NCBI GenBank assembly: GCA_012800215.1
Contig: JAAZJT010000041.1
Location: forward strand, 1 to 14,848
DNA: 14,848 nt
DNA from: Bacillota bacterium
GTDB lineage: Bacteria > Bacillota > Dethiobacteria > Dethiobacterales > Dethiobacteraceae
Reading direction: 5' to 3'
A program made the position numbers and the translations under genes. Shown here one piece after another: positions 6,312-14,052 of this stretch. Within the stretch, counting starts at the first letter, position 1; each line of letters opens with the position of its first letter. Under the pieces are notes generated by a model. It did no database searches, was not told the DNA's origin, and saw only the letters and a program-made list of their open reading frames with translations.

Positions 6312-7109
6312 CTAACCCTCCTTAATTTTAACTTCATTTTCCTGGGAGGTAATTTTTTCGTTCTGGCGTTTGTTTTCCCAGAGAAGTAAACCAACCAGTG
6401 CCACGACAAAGATGCGCAGTGGGCGGAAAATAGCATTCCAGATATATGCTGATACTGGTATTTTGGGGTTATTAGGCAGACCATACTTTGCCGGTTCATC
6501 CTTTAGAACGTACATAACTGCAGTTCCGCCTAGTTCCTCCAAACCATAAATTTGTGCATTCGTATAACCCTTCGCAGCTAATTGCCCAACTCGTCTATGA
6601 GCTAATTCCACTATTTCGGCACGTGTACCAAAGGTAATGGCTCCTGTGGGACAAGCTTTGGCGCAGGCAGGAATTAAACCTATCGCTTGTCTATCAGAAC
6701 ACAGCGTACATTTTTGCGAGACATTCTCCTTTTGGTTAAATGCCATAACCTTGAAAGTGCAGCTAGCTACACAGTAATTGCAGCCAATACATTTACGCGG
6801 ATCTGTTACTACTGCACCGGCATCTGTGTGGCTAATAGCACCGGCTGGACACACTTTTTCACAAGCAGCATCTGTACAATGCATGCAACCTTTTTTGGCA
6901 AAATACCAATCCATTTCGCCTGTGGCTTCATCTTTATGTTCACGAAAAACAACTCTTGTCCAGGAGTTAGCAGTAAAGCGGACAGGATTCTCATAATAAC
7001 CTGCAAAAGTAGTATCTTCTGCAGGAAGGCCATTCCATTGTTTACATGCCACTTGGCAAGCGCGACAACCAATACATTTTGAGGTATCTATTAATTTTGA
7101 AGTCAACAT
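6312..7109 (-). CDS. fdhB: Formate dehydrogenase iron-sulfur (beta) subunit with C-terminal membrane anchor
   Basis: The electron-transfer subunit of an FDH-N-type formate dehydrogenase, 265 residues. Sixteen cysteines in four ferredoxin-like groups can bind four [4Fe-4S] clusters: Cys12/15/18/22, Cys75/78/83/87, Cys107/110/113/117 and Cys134/137/149/153. A hydrophobic segment at about 229-245 (PLRIFVVALVGLLLW), followed by a charged tail of about 20 residues, is the C-terminal anchor seen in FdnH. The cluster domain should lie outside with the tail inside. It has no signal peptide, so it is expected to travel through Tat bound to FdhA. The ATG at 7109 is 3 bases past the fdhA stop, with AAGGTGG inside the fdhA end. 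It would pass electrons from FdhA to a membrane partner. No cytochrome b subunit follows; RnfD is the candidate partner in this operon. Confidence 0.95.
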   Translation of the reverse strand: MLTSKLIDTSKCIGCRACQVACKQWNGLPAEDTTFAGYYENPVRFTANSWTRVVFREHKDEATGEMDWYFAKKGCMHCTDAACEKVCPAGAISHTDAGAVVTDPRKCIGCNYCVASCTFKVMAFNQKENVSQKCTLCSDRQAIGLIPACAKACPTGAITFGTRAEIVELAHRRVGQLAAKGYTNAQIYGLEELGGTAVMYVLKDEPAKYGLPNNPKIPVSAYIWNAIFRPLRIFVVALVGLLLWENKRQNEKITSQENEVKIKEG

Positions 7110-7112
7110 TTT

Positions 7113-10112
7113 TTATACCACCTTCCTTATATTACAGAGAAAGGCCTTGTATTCAGGTATATTTGTATTCGCGTCACCAATGGATGGTACAATATCATTT
7201 ATAATGGCTCCTTTGTTTAGACCCATATAACCCCAGTGAAAAGGCATGCCCACTATTTCCCGCAATTTTCCATTAATCATGAGTGGTTTTAATCGTGAAG
7301 TAACGCAGGCAATGGCGGCAACTTCTTTTTTTCTGTAACTGCTGACTAAAACTTTATCTCCGTTCTCGATACCCAATTTTTCCGCCAGCGTAGGGCTGAT
7401 TTCTATAAAAAGCTCAGGCATTAATTCATTCAGCCAGGGAGTATTACGTGTCATAATTCCCGATTGCCAGTGTTCTGTGACACGGTAAGTTGAAATAATA
7501 TATGGGAAATTTTCGTCTCCTACAGCGGCCAAATGGTCTTCATACCAAATTTTTGTTACAGGATTAAATTGTACAGTTGTTGAGAGTATATTTTGAATGG
7601 GGCTCTCAGCCGGCTCATAGTGTTCTGGGAATGGTCCGTCTGCCATTGTATTAGCAAATAATCTTGCCTGCTGCTCCGGCAGCATAATAAATGGACTTTG
7701 TGCAGTAACATCAGGAGGAACATTGGCATTAAAATCAGGAACATCATTCCGCTGCCACATTAAACCATCCCACCACATTAATGGGATATCAGGATTCCAA
7801 GGGTTCCCCTGCAGATCAGCAGAACAACGATTGTAAATAATTCGTCTGTTTAGCGGCCAAGCAAATGCCCATTGGGCATTAGTACCTATACCCGTCTCCT
7901 CTTTAATGCGGCTTTTGCAGGCTGGATTAGTGGCATTATTGTAATACCCGCTATAAATCCAGCAGCCGCAGGCAGTACTGCCATCATCTGCAAGTTTGGT
8001 GAAGTCCTGTACAAGTAAGCCTGTACTGGTGTCATATCCATTAATTTCCATAGCCACTTCATTGGCGTCTGGCTCTTCTCCGTAATCCCACACCATTTTT
8101 AAGATTGGATCTGCAAAAGGACCTGGATTTTTTTCATATTCTGCCCGAATGGCTTTAAAAAGACGATCAACAATCCATAGATCTGTTTTGGCATCACCTA
8201 ATGGTTCCTGTGCCTGATAGCGCCATTGGATCCAGCGGCCACTATTTGCAACAGTGCCTTCACGCTCGTAAGAGGCAGAACCAGGCAGTAAAAATACCTC
8301 TGTATCGATTTCTGTGGGATCAACACCTGGCTCCTTCCAAAAAGCAGCTGTTTCATTTTCAAATATATCGATGGAAACAAGCCAATCCAGATTTCTGCTG
8401 TAATTGCGCTTTGCAGAAGCACTGGGTCCGGTGACGGCAGGATTGTCTGCCCAGCAGATCATGCCCTTTATTTCACCTTCCCCCATATACTTATACATAC
8501 CAATATGTGAACGATCTTTGGCGTCTAACTTAGGCAAGTAATCATAACAAAAATCATTTTCTTTTGTTGCTGCATCTCCATACCAGGCCTTGAGCATACT
8601 TATTAAAAATTTTGGTTTATTGGCCCAGTAGCCACTGGCAGGAGTTTCTTTTTCTAAATAAGCAGCTAAATTTTCATGCTGTGCAGCCTTGGGCATATTT
8701 AAATATCCTGGAATGAGGTGATAAAGCATGGCCATATCTGTTGAACCTTGCACGTTTGCCTGACCACGCTGAGCATTAACGCCACCACCGGGAATGCCGA
8801 TATTACCCAATAGTAGCTGCAAGCAAGCAATTGCGCGTACATTTTGTGAACCATGTGTAAATTGTGTTACTCCCATGGCATAAAGAATATTACCTGCTTT
8901 GCCTGGTTGCCCGGTACTGGCAAACAGCTCAGCTACTGCTTTTAATTTCTCAACCGGGCAGCCTGTAATCCTGCTTACTGTTTGCAGATCATAGCGCTGA
9001 AAATGCTTTTTCATTAACTGCAGAACTGATTGCGGATTTGTAGCAGAGGGATCTTTTTTTATTTTACCATCTTCATCGGTTTGATAGCTCCAGGAGCTTT
9101 TATCGTAATTAAAAGCACGGTCTTCTGCTTCCTGCGCTCCTGAAAACAGTCCATCATTAAAAGAATACTCGGGATTAACGAGGTAAGTTGCATTAGTGTA
9201 ATTTAATACATATTCTTTCTGATAAAGCTCATTAGATAGAACGTAGTTGATAATAGCACCCAGGAAAGCAATATTAGTGCCAGGCCGTATTGGCGCGTAC
9301 AAATCAGCTACAGCGGCAGTGCGAGTAAAACGCGGATCCACCACAATTAGCTTTGCCCCTTTTTCTTCACGGGCACGTTCTATCCACTTCATAGAAATAG
9401 GATGGTTCTCCGCCGGATTACAGCCAAAAGCTAATACCACATCAGAGTTCTTATAATCTATCCAGTGGTTCGTCATGGCTCCCCGCCCAAATGTGTTGCC
9501 CAGACCGGCAACTGTGGAGGAGTGTCAGAGACGAGCACAGTGATCAATATTTATTATTCCAAGAGCCCGGATCATTTTTTGATAAAGGTAATTTTCTTCA
9601 TTAGTGCAGGTAGCACTGCCTAGATGGGCAATCGCTCTGGTTCGGTTAACTGTTACGCCATTCTCATCGACTCTTTCAAAGGTTGAATCCCTTGTTTCTT
9701 TAATGCGCTTGGCAATTTCAGCTATTGCCCAATCCCAGTCTACTTCTTGCCAATCTGTAGCGCGTTTAGCCCTGTATAGAACTTTTTTCAAACGTTTTGG
9801 GTTTTCAACAACTTCTCCTTGTTGATTATAAATATAGGAGAGATTAAAAACAGAGCTGCCTTTACTGCACAGAGAGCCTTCATTAATGGGGTGATCAGGA
9901 TCTCCTTCTGCACCTACAACTTTATTATTTTGTACGTAGCAAATTATTCCGCAACCCACTGAGCAATAAGGACAAATAGTAGTAACTTCCTTTGCGTACT
10001 GCACAGGCACTCCTGCAGCCTCAGCATTATCGGAGAAACCAAAACTAGCTAATGTCGCAGTTCCAAAAGCCACACCTGTAAGTTTAAGAAAACTTCTACG
10101 GGATATTTTCAT
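7113..10112 (-). CDS. fdhA: Selenocysteine-containing, Tat-exported formate dehydrogenase alpha subunit
   Basis: The catalytic subunit, interconverting formate and CO2 at a bis-pyranopterin Mo or W centre. It is one 999-residue frame read through a TGA at 9527-9525 (residue 196), in ARL-Sec-HSSTVAGLGNTFG, the exact position of the active-site selenocysteine in FdnG/FdhF. The residues on both sides are conserved and a SECIS hairpin follows. The N-terminus MKISRRSFLKLTG is a Tat signal, with likely cleavage AEA/A at 32/33. Cys47, Cys50, Cys54 and Cys82 bind a [4Fe-4S] cluster. Molybdopterin-oxidoreductase regions follow, including LAFGCNPAENHP and GGGVNAQRGQANVQGS. The length is close to E. coli FdnG (about 1015). 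ATG 10112 follows GGAGG by 9 bases. An ordinary gene caller would report two fragments. Whether Mo or W is used cannot be seen. Confidence 0.97.
9495..9527 (-). promoter_or_regulatory. SECIS element and selenocysteine TGA codon of fdhA
   Basis: Twelve bases after the TGA (9527-9525) the minus strand has GTTGCC (9512-9507), the loop GGTCTG (9506-9501) and GGCAAC (9500-9495), a perfect 6-bp hairpin. The loop GGUCU and the short distance from the UGA match the E. coli fdhF/fdnG SECIS that recruits the SelB-tRNA-Sec complex. The genome must therefore carry selA, selB, selC and selD elsewhere. Confidence 0.93.
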
Positions 10113-10128
10113 TCATTTTCACCTCCAG

Positions 10129-11133
10129 CTAGTTTTTTACTGTCATCTTGGTGCCAGCAGGAACAGTATGCTGTGAAATCACTTGCTCCTTCTGTTCACC
10201 AAATTTAAGCCTTTTGGTTAAACGATCAATTAATGGAACAAAAGCGTTCATAATTAATATGGCAAAGGCAACCCCTTCTGTTGGTGCCAGCAATACGCGG
10301 AATATTACCACGATGATGCCAATACAGACACCAAATATAATTTGCCCTTTTTTCGTAATGGGACTGGTCACCCAGTCTGTAGCCATATAGAAGGCACCAA
10401 GCAGTAAACCTCCGCTTAATAGATGGTAAACAGGATGCTGCCCTAGTAAAGCCGTACCAATAAAAACTGTTGCCATCATGGAAACAGGAATGTGCCAAGT
10501 AATATGCTTCCTGTAAAGCAGATATGCACCTCCTAAAAGCAAAGCAAATGCAGATGATTCAGCAATACCTCCACCTTGTGTGGCAATAAAGAAAGTCCCC
10601 ATGTTTGGTAGAGGTAATCCCATTTGTAACATTGTTAACGGCGTGGCTTGGGTGATAGTATCAATGCCAGGAAAACTAACCCGCCAATAAAAGAATTCAT
10701 TGTTCAAATACGTTAACCATGGTGCAAAAACAATTACAGACACCCTGCCAAAAAGAGCAGGATTAAATCTATTCCAGCCTAAGCCACCTAAAAATTCCTT
10801 GGCAAACCCAACAGCAATAAAAGTTGCCGCAGCAGCAAGCCACCACGGGGTAGCTGCAGAAAAACTAAGTGCAACTAATAACCCTGTTAAAATAGCACTG
10901 CAATCAGATAGTTGTGGTTCTTTTTGCATTAGCCGGCGGAAAAGCACTTCTGTAAACATTGCTGTCAAAATACATACCATTATTAAAAATGGCACATTGA
11001 ATTTAAAAAAGTAGCATGCTACCAGTGTTACCGGCATCAGGGCAATGATTACATCTTTCATGGCCGTTGCCACTTGATCTCCGGCATGCAAATGTGGAGA
11101 TGTAGAGACTAATAGACTTAGGTTTCTTTCCAC
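10129..11133 (-). CDS. rnfD: RnfD-like membrane FMN subunit
   Basis: A polytopic membrane protein of the RnfD/NqrB family, 334 residues, beginning VERNLSLLVSTSPHLHAG. It has about nine to ten membrane helices. The family stretches GWNRFNPALFGR, MATDWVTSPITKKG and, at 161-166, TQATPL are present; the last corresponds to the (S/T)GAT site where FMN is covalently bound to Thr (here Thr164). In Rnf and Nqr this subunit carries electrons within the membrane to RnfC/NqrA. The start is GTG at 11133, with AAAGGAGGGG centred 7 bases upstream. A longer frame from 11181 overlaps rnfC and has no such site. The gene lies between rnfC and fdhA, with 16-base gaps on both sides. The complex is atypical because RnfA, B, E and G are missing. 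The roughly 20-residue hydrophilic C-terminus is unremarkable. Confidence 0.93.
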   Translation of the reverse strand: MERNLSLLVSTSPHLHAGDQVATAMKDVIIALMPVTLVACYFFKFNVPFLIMVCILTAMFTEVLFRRLMQKEPQLSDCSAILTGLLVALSFSAATPWWLAAAATFIAVGFAKEFLGGLGWNRFNPALFGRVSVIVFAPWLTYLNNEFFYWRVSFPGIDTITQATPLTMLQMGLPLPNMGTFFIATQGGGIAESSAFALLLGGAYLLYRKHITWHIPVSMMATVFIGTALLGQHPVYHLLSGGLLLGAFYMATDWVTSPITKKGQIIFGVCIGIIVVIFRVLLAPTEGVAFAILIMNAFVPLIDRLTKRLKFGEQKEQVISQHTVPAGTKMTVKN

Positions 11134-11138
11134 AATAG

Positions 11139-11148
11139 CCCCTCCTTT
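11139..11148 (-). promoter_or_regulatory. Ribosome binding site that sets the rnfD GTG start
   Basis: The minus strand reads AAAGGAGGGG, with GGAGG at 11145-11141 and a 7-base spacer to GTG at 11133. It lies exactly in the gap after the rnfC stop (11152-11150), which rules in the GTG over upstream in-frame codons. Confidence 0.88.
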
Positions 11149-11149
11149 C

Positions 11150-12436
11150 TTATGCTCTTTTACTCTGGCGGATAAATTCAATTAGCGGTCTGTGAGAAGG
11201 ACAAACGTAAGCACAAATGCCGCACTCAAAACAATCTTTTGCTCCCCACTCCTGCGCCAGATCATACCTGCCCAATTCTGCATACATGCCAATATAACTG
11301 GGATAAAGTGCCATGGGACAATGGTCGACACATTTACCACAACGGACACAAGCATAATACTCTTGCGCAGCTACTGCCTGGTCTCTGGTTAAAGCAATAA
11401 CCCCCCCGCAACCCTTTATAATTGGCGCTTCCAAGTTTTTTTGCGCCCAGCCTGTCATCGGGCCACCCATTATAATTTTGGCCACATCCTGCTTAAGGCC
11501 GCCGGTACTTTCCAGTAAATGAGCAAGAGTTGTGCCAATAACGACACGATAATTACCAGGTTGCACAGCCGCTGAACCAGTTAAAGTCACAATCCTTTCC
11601 GTCAGTGGCTTGCGATAAATAACAGCATCTGCTACTGCCTTTGCTGTGGCCACATTTTGCACTACCACTCCTACCTCGGCAGGCAGCTTGCCAGGTGGTA
11701 CAGAACGCCCAACTGCAGCGTAAATCAGTTGTTTTTCTGCACCTTGTGGGTACTTGACATCTAAAGGAACTACTTCCATCCGTTCTTCTTTTTCTAATTT
11801 TGCACGTACTAAATCAATTGCGTCCTGTTTGTTTACTTCTATCCCAAAAATTACCTTAGCGTCATCTAAAAGATGGCTGAGTATACGTGCACCTGCAATC
11901 ATTTCGTCTGCATATTCCAGCATTAAACGATGATCACAGGTTAAATAGGGCTCACACTCACAGCCATTAAGAATTAAATATTCAACTTTTGTCTGAGGCT
12001 TTATTTTAATATGTGTTGGGAACCCTGCACCGCCCATGCCCACTATTCCCGCAGCCCTTATACGCTGCACTATTTCATCCTTGTTAAGTTTTGTTGCATC
12101 ATCTGCAGTGCAGGTTAGTTCTTCCTGTTCCGGATCAACCTCAATAACAACACAGTCCTCCAGTTGACCAGTCTGTGTTAGCCGGCTGCCAATTTCGCGG
12201 ACAATCCCGCTTAGACCTGCATGTACAGGTGCCGATACTGACGCATCACTATCCCCGATTATTTGCCCTGCTTTTACTCTTTCCCCGACAGACACTAATC
12301 TTCTGTTTGGCGCTCCAATATGCTGCCGTAACGGAATAATTAATTCAGAAGGTTGCGGCAAGTCCTGTATGGGCATATTTTCTGTTAGCTCCTTATAATC
12401 TGGGATTGATATTCCCCTTTCAAAAGTTTTTACCAT
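11150..12436 (-). CDS. rnfC: RnfC-like NADH/FMN iron-sulfur subunit
   Basis: A 428-residue member of the RnfC/NqrA/NuoF-like family, the NAD(H)-reactive subunit of Rnf on the cytoplasmic face. In order it has an N-terminal barrel-sandwich region, then the nucleotide/FMN motif GIVGMGGAGFPTHIK near 130-144 and LNGCECEPYLTCDH near 156-168. A SLBB-type middle follows, and a C-terminal ferredoxin domain with Cys363/366/369/373 and Cys402/405/408/412 for two [4Fe-4S] clusters. ATG 12436 has AAGGGGG 8 bases upstream; the GTG three codons earlier overlaps that site and is unlikely. It is 24 bases from fdhE and 16 from rnfD. Here it has no RnfB, so ferredoxin is not an obvious partner. An NAD(H) outlet for FdhAB by way of RnfD is inferred. 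Confidence 0.94.
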   Translation of the reverse strand: MVKTFERGISIPDYKELTENMPIQDLPQPSELIIPLRQHIGAPNRRLVSVGERVKAGQIIGDSDASVSAPVHAGLSGIVREIGSRLTQTGQLEDCVVIEVDPEQEELTCTADDATKLNKDEIVQRIRAAGIVGMGGAGFPTHIKIKPQTKVEYLILNGCECEPYLTCDHRLMLEYADEMIAGARILSHLLDDAKVIFGIEVNKQDAIDLVRAKLEKEERMEVVPLDVKYPQGAEKQLIYAAVGRSVPPGKLPAEVGVVVQNVATAKAVADAVIYRKPLTERIVTLTGSAAVQPGNYRVVIGTTLAHLLESTGGLKQDVAKIIMGGPMTGWAQKNLEAPIIKGCGGVIALTRDQAVAAQEYYACVRCGKCVDHCPMALYPSYIGMYAELGRYDLAQEWGAKDCFECGICAYVCPSHRPLIEFIRQSKRA

Positions 12437-12460
12437 AGTTTCCACCCCCTTAATTGTTCC

Positions 12461-13360
12461 TTAATTAATTTCTGTCTGCAGTTTTTTATAACCGTATCCT
12501 TCTTTTTGCGCAACATTATCTAAAAAGTATGTAACTACATTTTCCAGATCAGGAATTAGGTCTCTGTTAGTCTCTTTCAACACGATAGTTTTTAAATAAT
12601 ATTTGCAATCATTGCAAACATAAACTCTACGAAACTCCTGCCCTGGCACAAAGAAAAAACCCAAAGAATCTTGATTTGTATTGCCGCACTGCACGCAAGC
12701 AAGGCGTGGGGCAGGCCATTGTGTATGGCAAAGACCGCATTCCAGAATTCTTGCACCATCTTCTTGCCGTAATATAGCCAACATTGGTTTTTCCCCACAG
12801 ACAGGACATCTACCCTGCTGCCAGTTTTTAAACAAAGACAAGGTCTGCGCTTGCTGGGCAATGCGTATATACTCAATCTGGCAAGCAGCACGTATTATTT
12901 GTGCCATGACTGCCAGTTCTTTTTCAGTCAAAGAATTTTGCCGTTCAAATAATAAAGATTGTAAGCAAGGAAGTGATAAATTAGTTGGTTTGCGAATTTT
13001 CTCCGCTATAACACAATCCGTAATTGTTTTGGTGAGCAAACTCTCTAAAACTTTGCTTTGTGAAGTTGTTAGCTCAGGTAACAAATATTTGCAGGCATCT
13101 TCCAATAATGACTGCATAAATTCCTGATATACAGCTAGAGAGATCTGTAGCCCATTTTTCAGTAAAATTGGTTCATCATTTTCACTAATACCACTAAATA
13201 TACGCTCTAAGGCAATACTAGGTACTTCCCCAATATACTTTCTTTGTGCCCTGTACATTGCTTGGTAAAATAACAAAAGAGACTTTAATCGAGATTTTTT
13301 TTGTATGTAATATTTAATTTCAGCCTGTACATGTTCTTCTGCAGGAGGAAATATTGCCAC
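12461..13360 (-). CDS. fdhE: Formate dehydrogenase accessory protein FdhE
   Basis: A cytoplasmic zinc/iron-binding maturation factor needed for active Tat-exported formate dehydrogenase, probably interacting with the catalytic subunit before export. From the GTG at 13360 it has 299 residues, close to E. coli FdhE (309). The C-terminal half carries four CxxC motifs at about 185/188 (GRCPVCGEKP), 208/211 (ECGLCHTQW), 222/225 (CVQCGN) and 249/252 (CNDCKYYLK); the N-terminal half is helical and poorly conserved. The start is set by AAAGGAGAGG 5 bases upstream. An in-frame TTG at 13444 and ATG at 13417 would add 28 or 19 residues, but they lack ribosome binding sites and fall inside a strong leader hairpin. 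First gene of the operon, it is probably under translational control by the leader described separately. Confidence 0.93.
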   Translation of the reverse strand: MAIFPPAEEHVQAEIKYYIQKKSRLKSLLLFYQAMYRAQRKYIGEVPSIALERIFSGISENDEPILLKNGLQISLAVYQEFMQSLLEDACKYLLPELTTSQSKVLESLLTKTITDCVIAEKIRKPTNLSLPCLQSLLFERQNSLTEKELAVMAQIIRAACQIEYIRIAQQAQTLSLFKNWQQGRCPVCGEKPMLAILRQEDGARILECGLCHTQWPAPRLACVQCGNTNQDSLGFFFVPGQEFRRVYVCNDCKYYLKTIVLKETNRDLIPDLENVVTYFLDNVAQKEGYGYKKLQTEIN

Positions 13361-13407
13361 GCTTTCCTCTCCTTTCAGTAGGTGGTAAGTTTCAGCAAAA
13401 GAACATG
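13330..13407 (-). promoter_or_regulatory. Alternative hairpin enclosing the fdhE ribosome binding site and start
   Basis: On the minus strand CATGTTCTTTTGC (13407-13395) pairs with GCAGAAGAACATG (13342-13330): 13 bp with one G-U. Within it GAGGAAA (13369-13363) of the ribosome binding site can pair with TTTCCTC (13351-13345), leaving GTG (13360-13358) in an 11-base loop. It shares strand 13407-13397 with the upstream leader hairpin, so the two cannot form together. This would be the translation-off form. Confidence 0.5.
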
Positions 13408-13469
13408 ACCGCACCATGAAGGGCCTAAATCTTTGCAAATCCAAAGGGGGGGAACGGCCATGTTCTTTT
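13397..13469 (-). promoter_or_regulatory. Large leader-RNA hairpin upstream of fdhE (candidate riboswitch aptamer)
   Basis: AAAAGAACATGGCCG (13469-13455) pairs with CGGTCATGTTCTTTT (13411-13397): 15 bp with one G-U, closing a 43-base apical region. That region contains a small CTTTG/CAAAG hairpin, a run of seven C and an AGGCCC stretch. It sits between the operon promoter and fdhE and is non-coding by start-site evidence. Moco/Tuco riboswitches often precede such genes, but I cannot match this apical region to any consensus I know. Confidence 0.55.
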
Positions 13470-13500
13470 CCCGTTATGTTTGTGAATGTTTTCCCTAATT

Positions 13501-13529
13501 ATTATGACATTAACAGAGCAGACTTTAAA
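13501..13529 (-). promoter_or_regulatory. Promoter of the fdhE-rnfCD-fdhAB-tatA operon
   Basis: On the minus strand TTTAAA (13529-13524), a 17-base spacer and CATAAT (13506-13501), with TGT directly before the -10 (extended TGn), form a good sigma-A promoter. Transcription would begin near 13494, giving a leader of about 130 bases before fdhE. Confidence 0.6.
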
Positions 13530-13562
13530 TCAGGGAAATCATTAATTTTAATTACTATTAAA

Positions 13563-13577
13563 TCGGGTTATACCCGA
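13563..13577. promoter_or_regulatory. Palindrome upstream of the fdh operon promoter
   Basis: TCGGGT-TAT-ACCCGA is a perfect inverted repeat of 6 bp with a 3-base centre, about 76 bases upstream of the predicted operon start point. The position suits an activator site, such as for the NarL-type regulator or the LysR-type protein nearby. It has no T-run, so it is not a terminator. Confidence 0.35.
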
Positions 13578-13578
13578 C

Positions 13579-13604
13579 AAAAAAAGAGCCCTCTGCAGGC
13601 TCTT
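13579..13604 (-). terminator. Terminator of the response regulator - LysR-type gene pair
   Basis: On the minus strand AAGAGCC (13604-13598) pairs with GGCTCTT (13590-13584) around a 7-base loop, followed by T7 (13585-13579). It starts 10 bases past the stop codon at 13615. It insulates the fdh operon promoter from upstream transcription. Confidence 0.88.
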
Positions 13605-13614
13605 GTCAGGGTTA

Positions 13615-13935
13615 TTATGTTATTAATTCCGGAAACTTGTCCAATTGTTTTTTTAGATTAGCTAACTCATTAGCTAAATCTTTCTTTAAGCTTATAATCT
13701 TTTGGCAGTACTGATAAACAACCAACCCGGCAGCAGTGGGAGTAACACCTTTATTAGTGCGTATTAATAAAGGTAGCTGACAGTATTCTTCCAATTCACG
13801 TATTTGCATACTTACGGCAGGCTGAGAGATATGACTAAGCCTTGCCGCTTGCGAAATACTGCCAGCATTAATTACAGCATAAAATGCTTCAATTTGTGCC
13901 ATCTTCAATTTTTTGTCTCTCCTCTCTCTGCTCAT
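13615..13935 (-). CDS. LysR-type winged helix-turn-helix protein without effector domain
   Basis: A 106-residue protein consisting almost entirely of a LysR-type DNA-binding domain: IEAFYAVINAGSISQAARL, HISQPAVSMQIRELE, then the wing LLIRTNKGVTPTAAG and a long linker/dimerisation helix (QYCQKIISLKKDLANELANLKKQL). Full LysR regulators have about 200 more residues for inducer binding; here the frame ends at a normal stop followed by a good terminator, so this looks like a natural single-domain regulator rather than a decayed gene. The GSISQAA stretch also resembles the ModE N-domain, whose fold is related. The start is uncertain: ATG 13935 (AGGA 11 bases upstream), TTG 13908 (AGGAG 10 bases upstream) or ATG 13902. 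It is probably cotranscribed with the response regulator and lies next to the fdh operon, which it may control. Confidence 0.8.
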   Translation of the reverse strand: MSRERRDKKLKMAQIEAFYAVINAGSISQAARLSHISQPAVSMQIRELEEYCQLPLLIRTNKGVTPTAAGLVVYQYCQKIISLKKDLANELANLKKQLDKFPELIT

Positions 13936-14052
13936 TAATAATTTCTTCCTCACTACATATTTTTTTATGTGATTTGCTATTAGTAGAAAAATTAGGGGAT
14001 TTGCACTAGCATGTAAGGCTAATCCTGACAAATAATATTTCAACGAAGGTCC

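Noticed and set aside
6687..7082. Plus-strand open frames within fdhB and other operon genes
   Set aside because: They are antisense shadows of strongly supported genes and carry no recognisable domains.
9477..10112. fdhA as two genes or a pseudogene interrupted by a stop codon
   Set aside because: The stop is TGA at the known selenocysteine position, the frame and conserved residues continue, and a SECIS hairpin follows.
13361..13444. N-terminal extension of FdhE from TTG 13444 or ATG 13417
   Set aside because: No ribosome binding site at either codon, the stretch lies in a strong leader hairpin, and GTG 13360 has a very good site and gives the normal family length.
13397..13469. Calling the leader hairpin a Moco or Tuco riboswitch
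   Set aside because: Context fits, but I cannot match the apical sequence to the consensus from memory, so only a candidate regulatory RNA is claimed.
13563..13577. Palindrome as a terminator or as paired NarL heptamers
   Set aside because: There is no T-run after it, and only part of a TACYNMT heptamer is present.
13936..14043. Hydrophobic extension of the LysR-type protein from TTG 14043
   Set aside because: Unlike any LysR N-terminus; ATG 13935 or later codons fit the helix-turn-helix start better.
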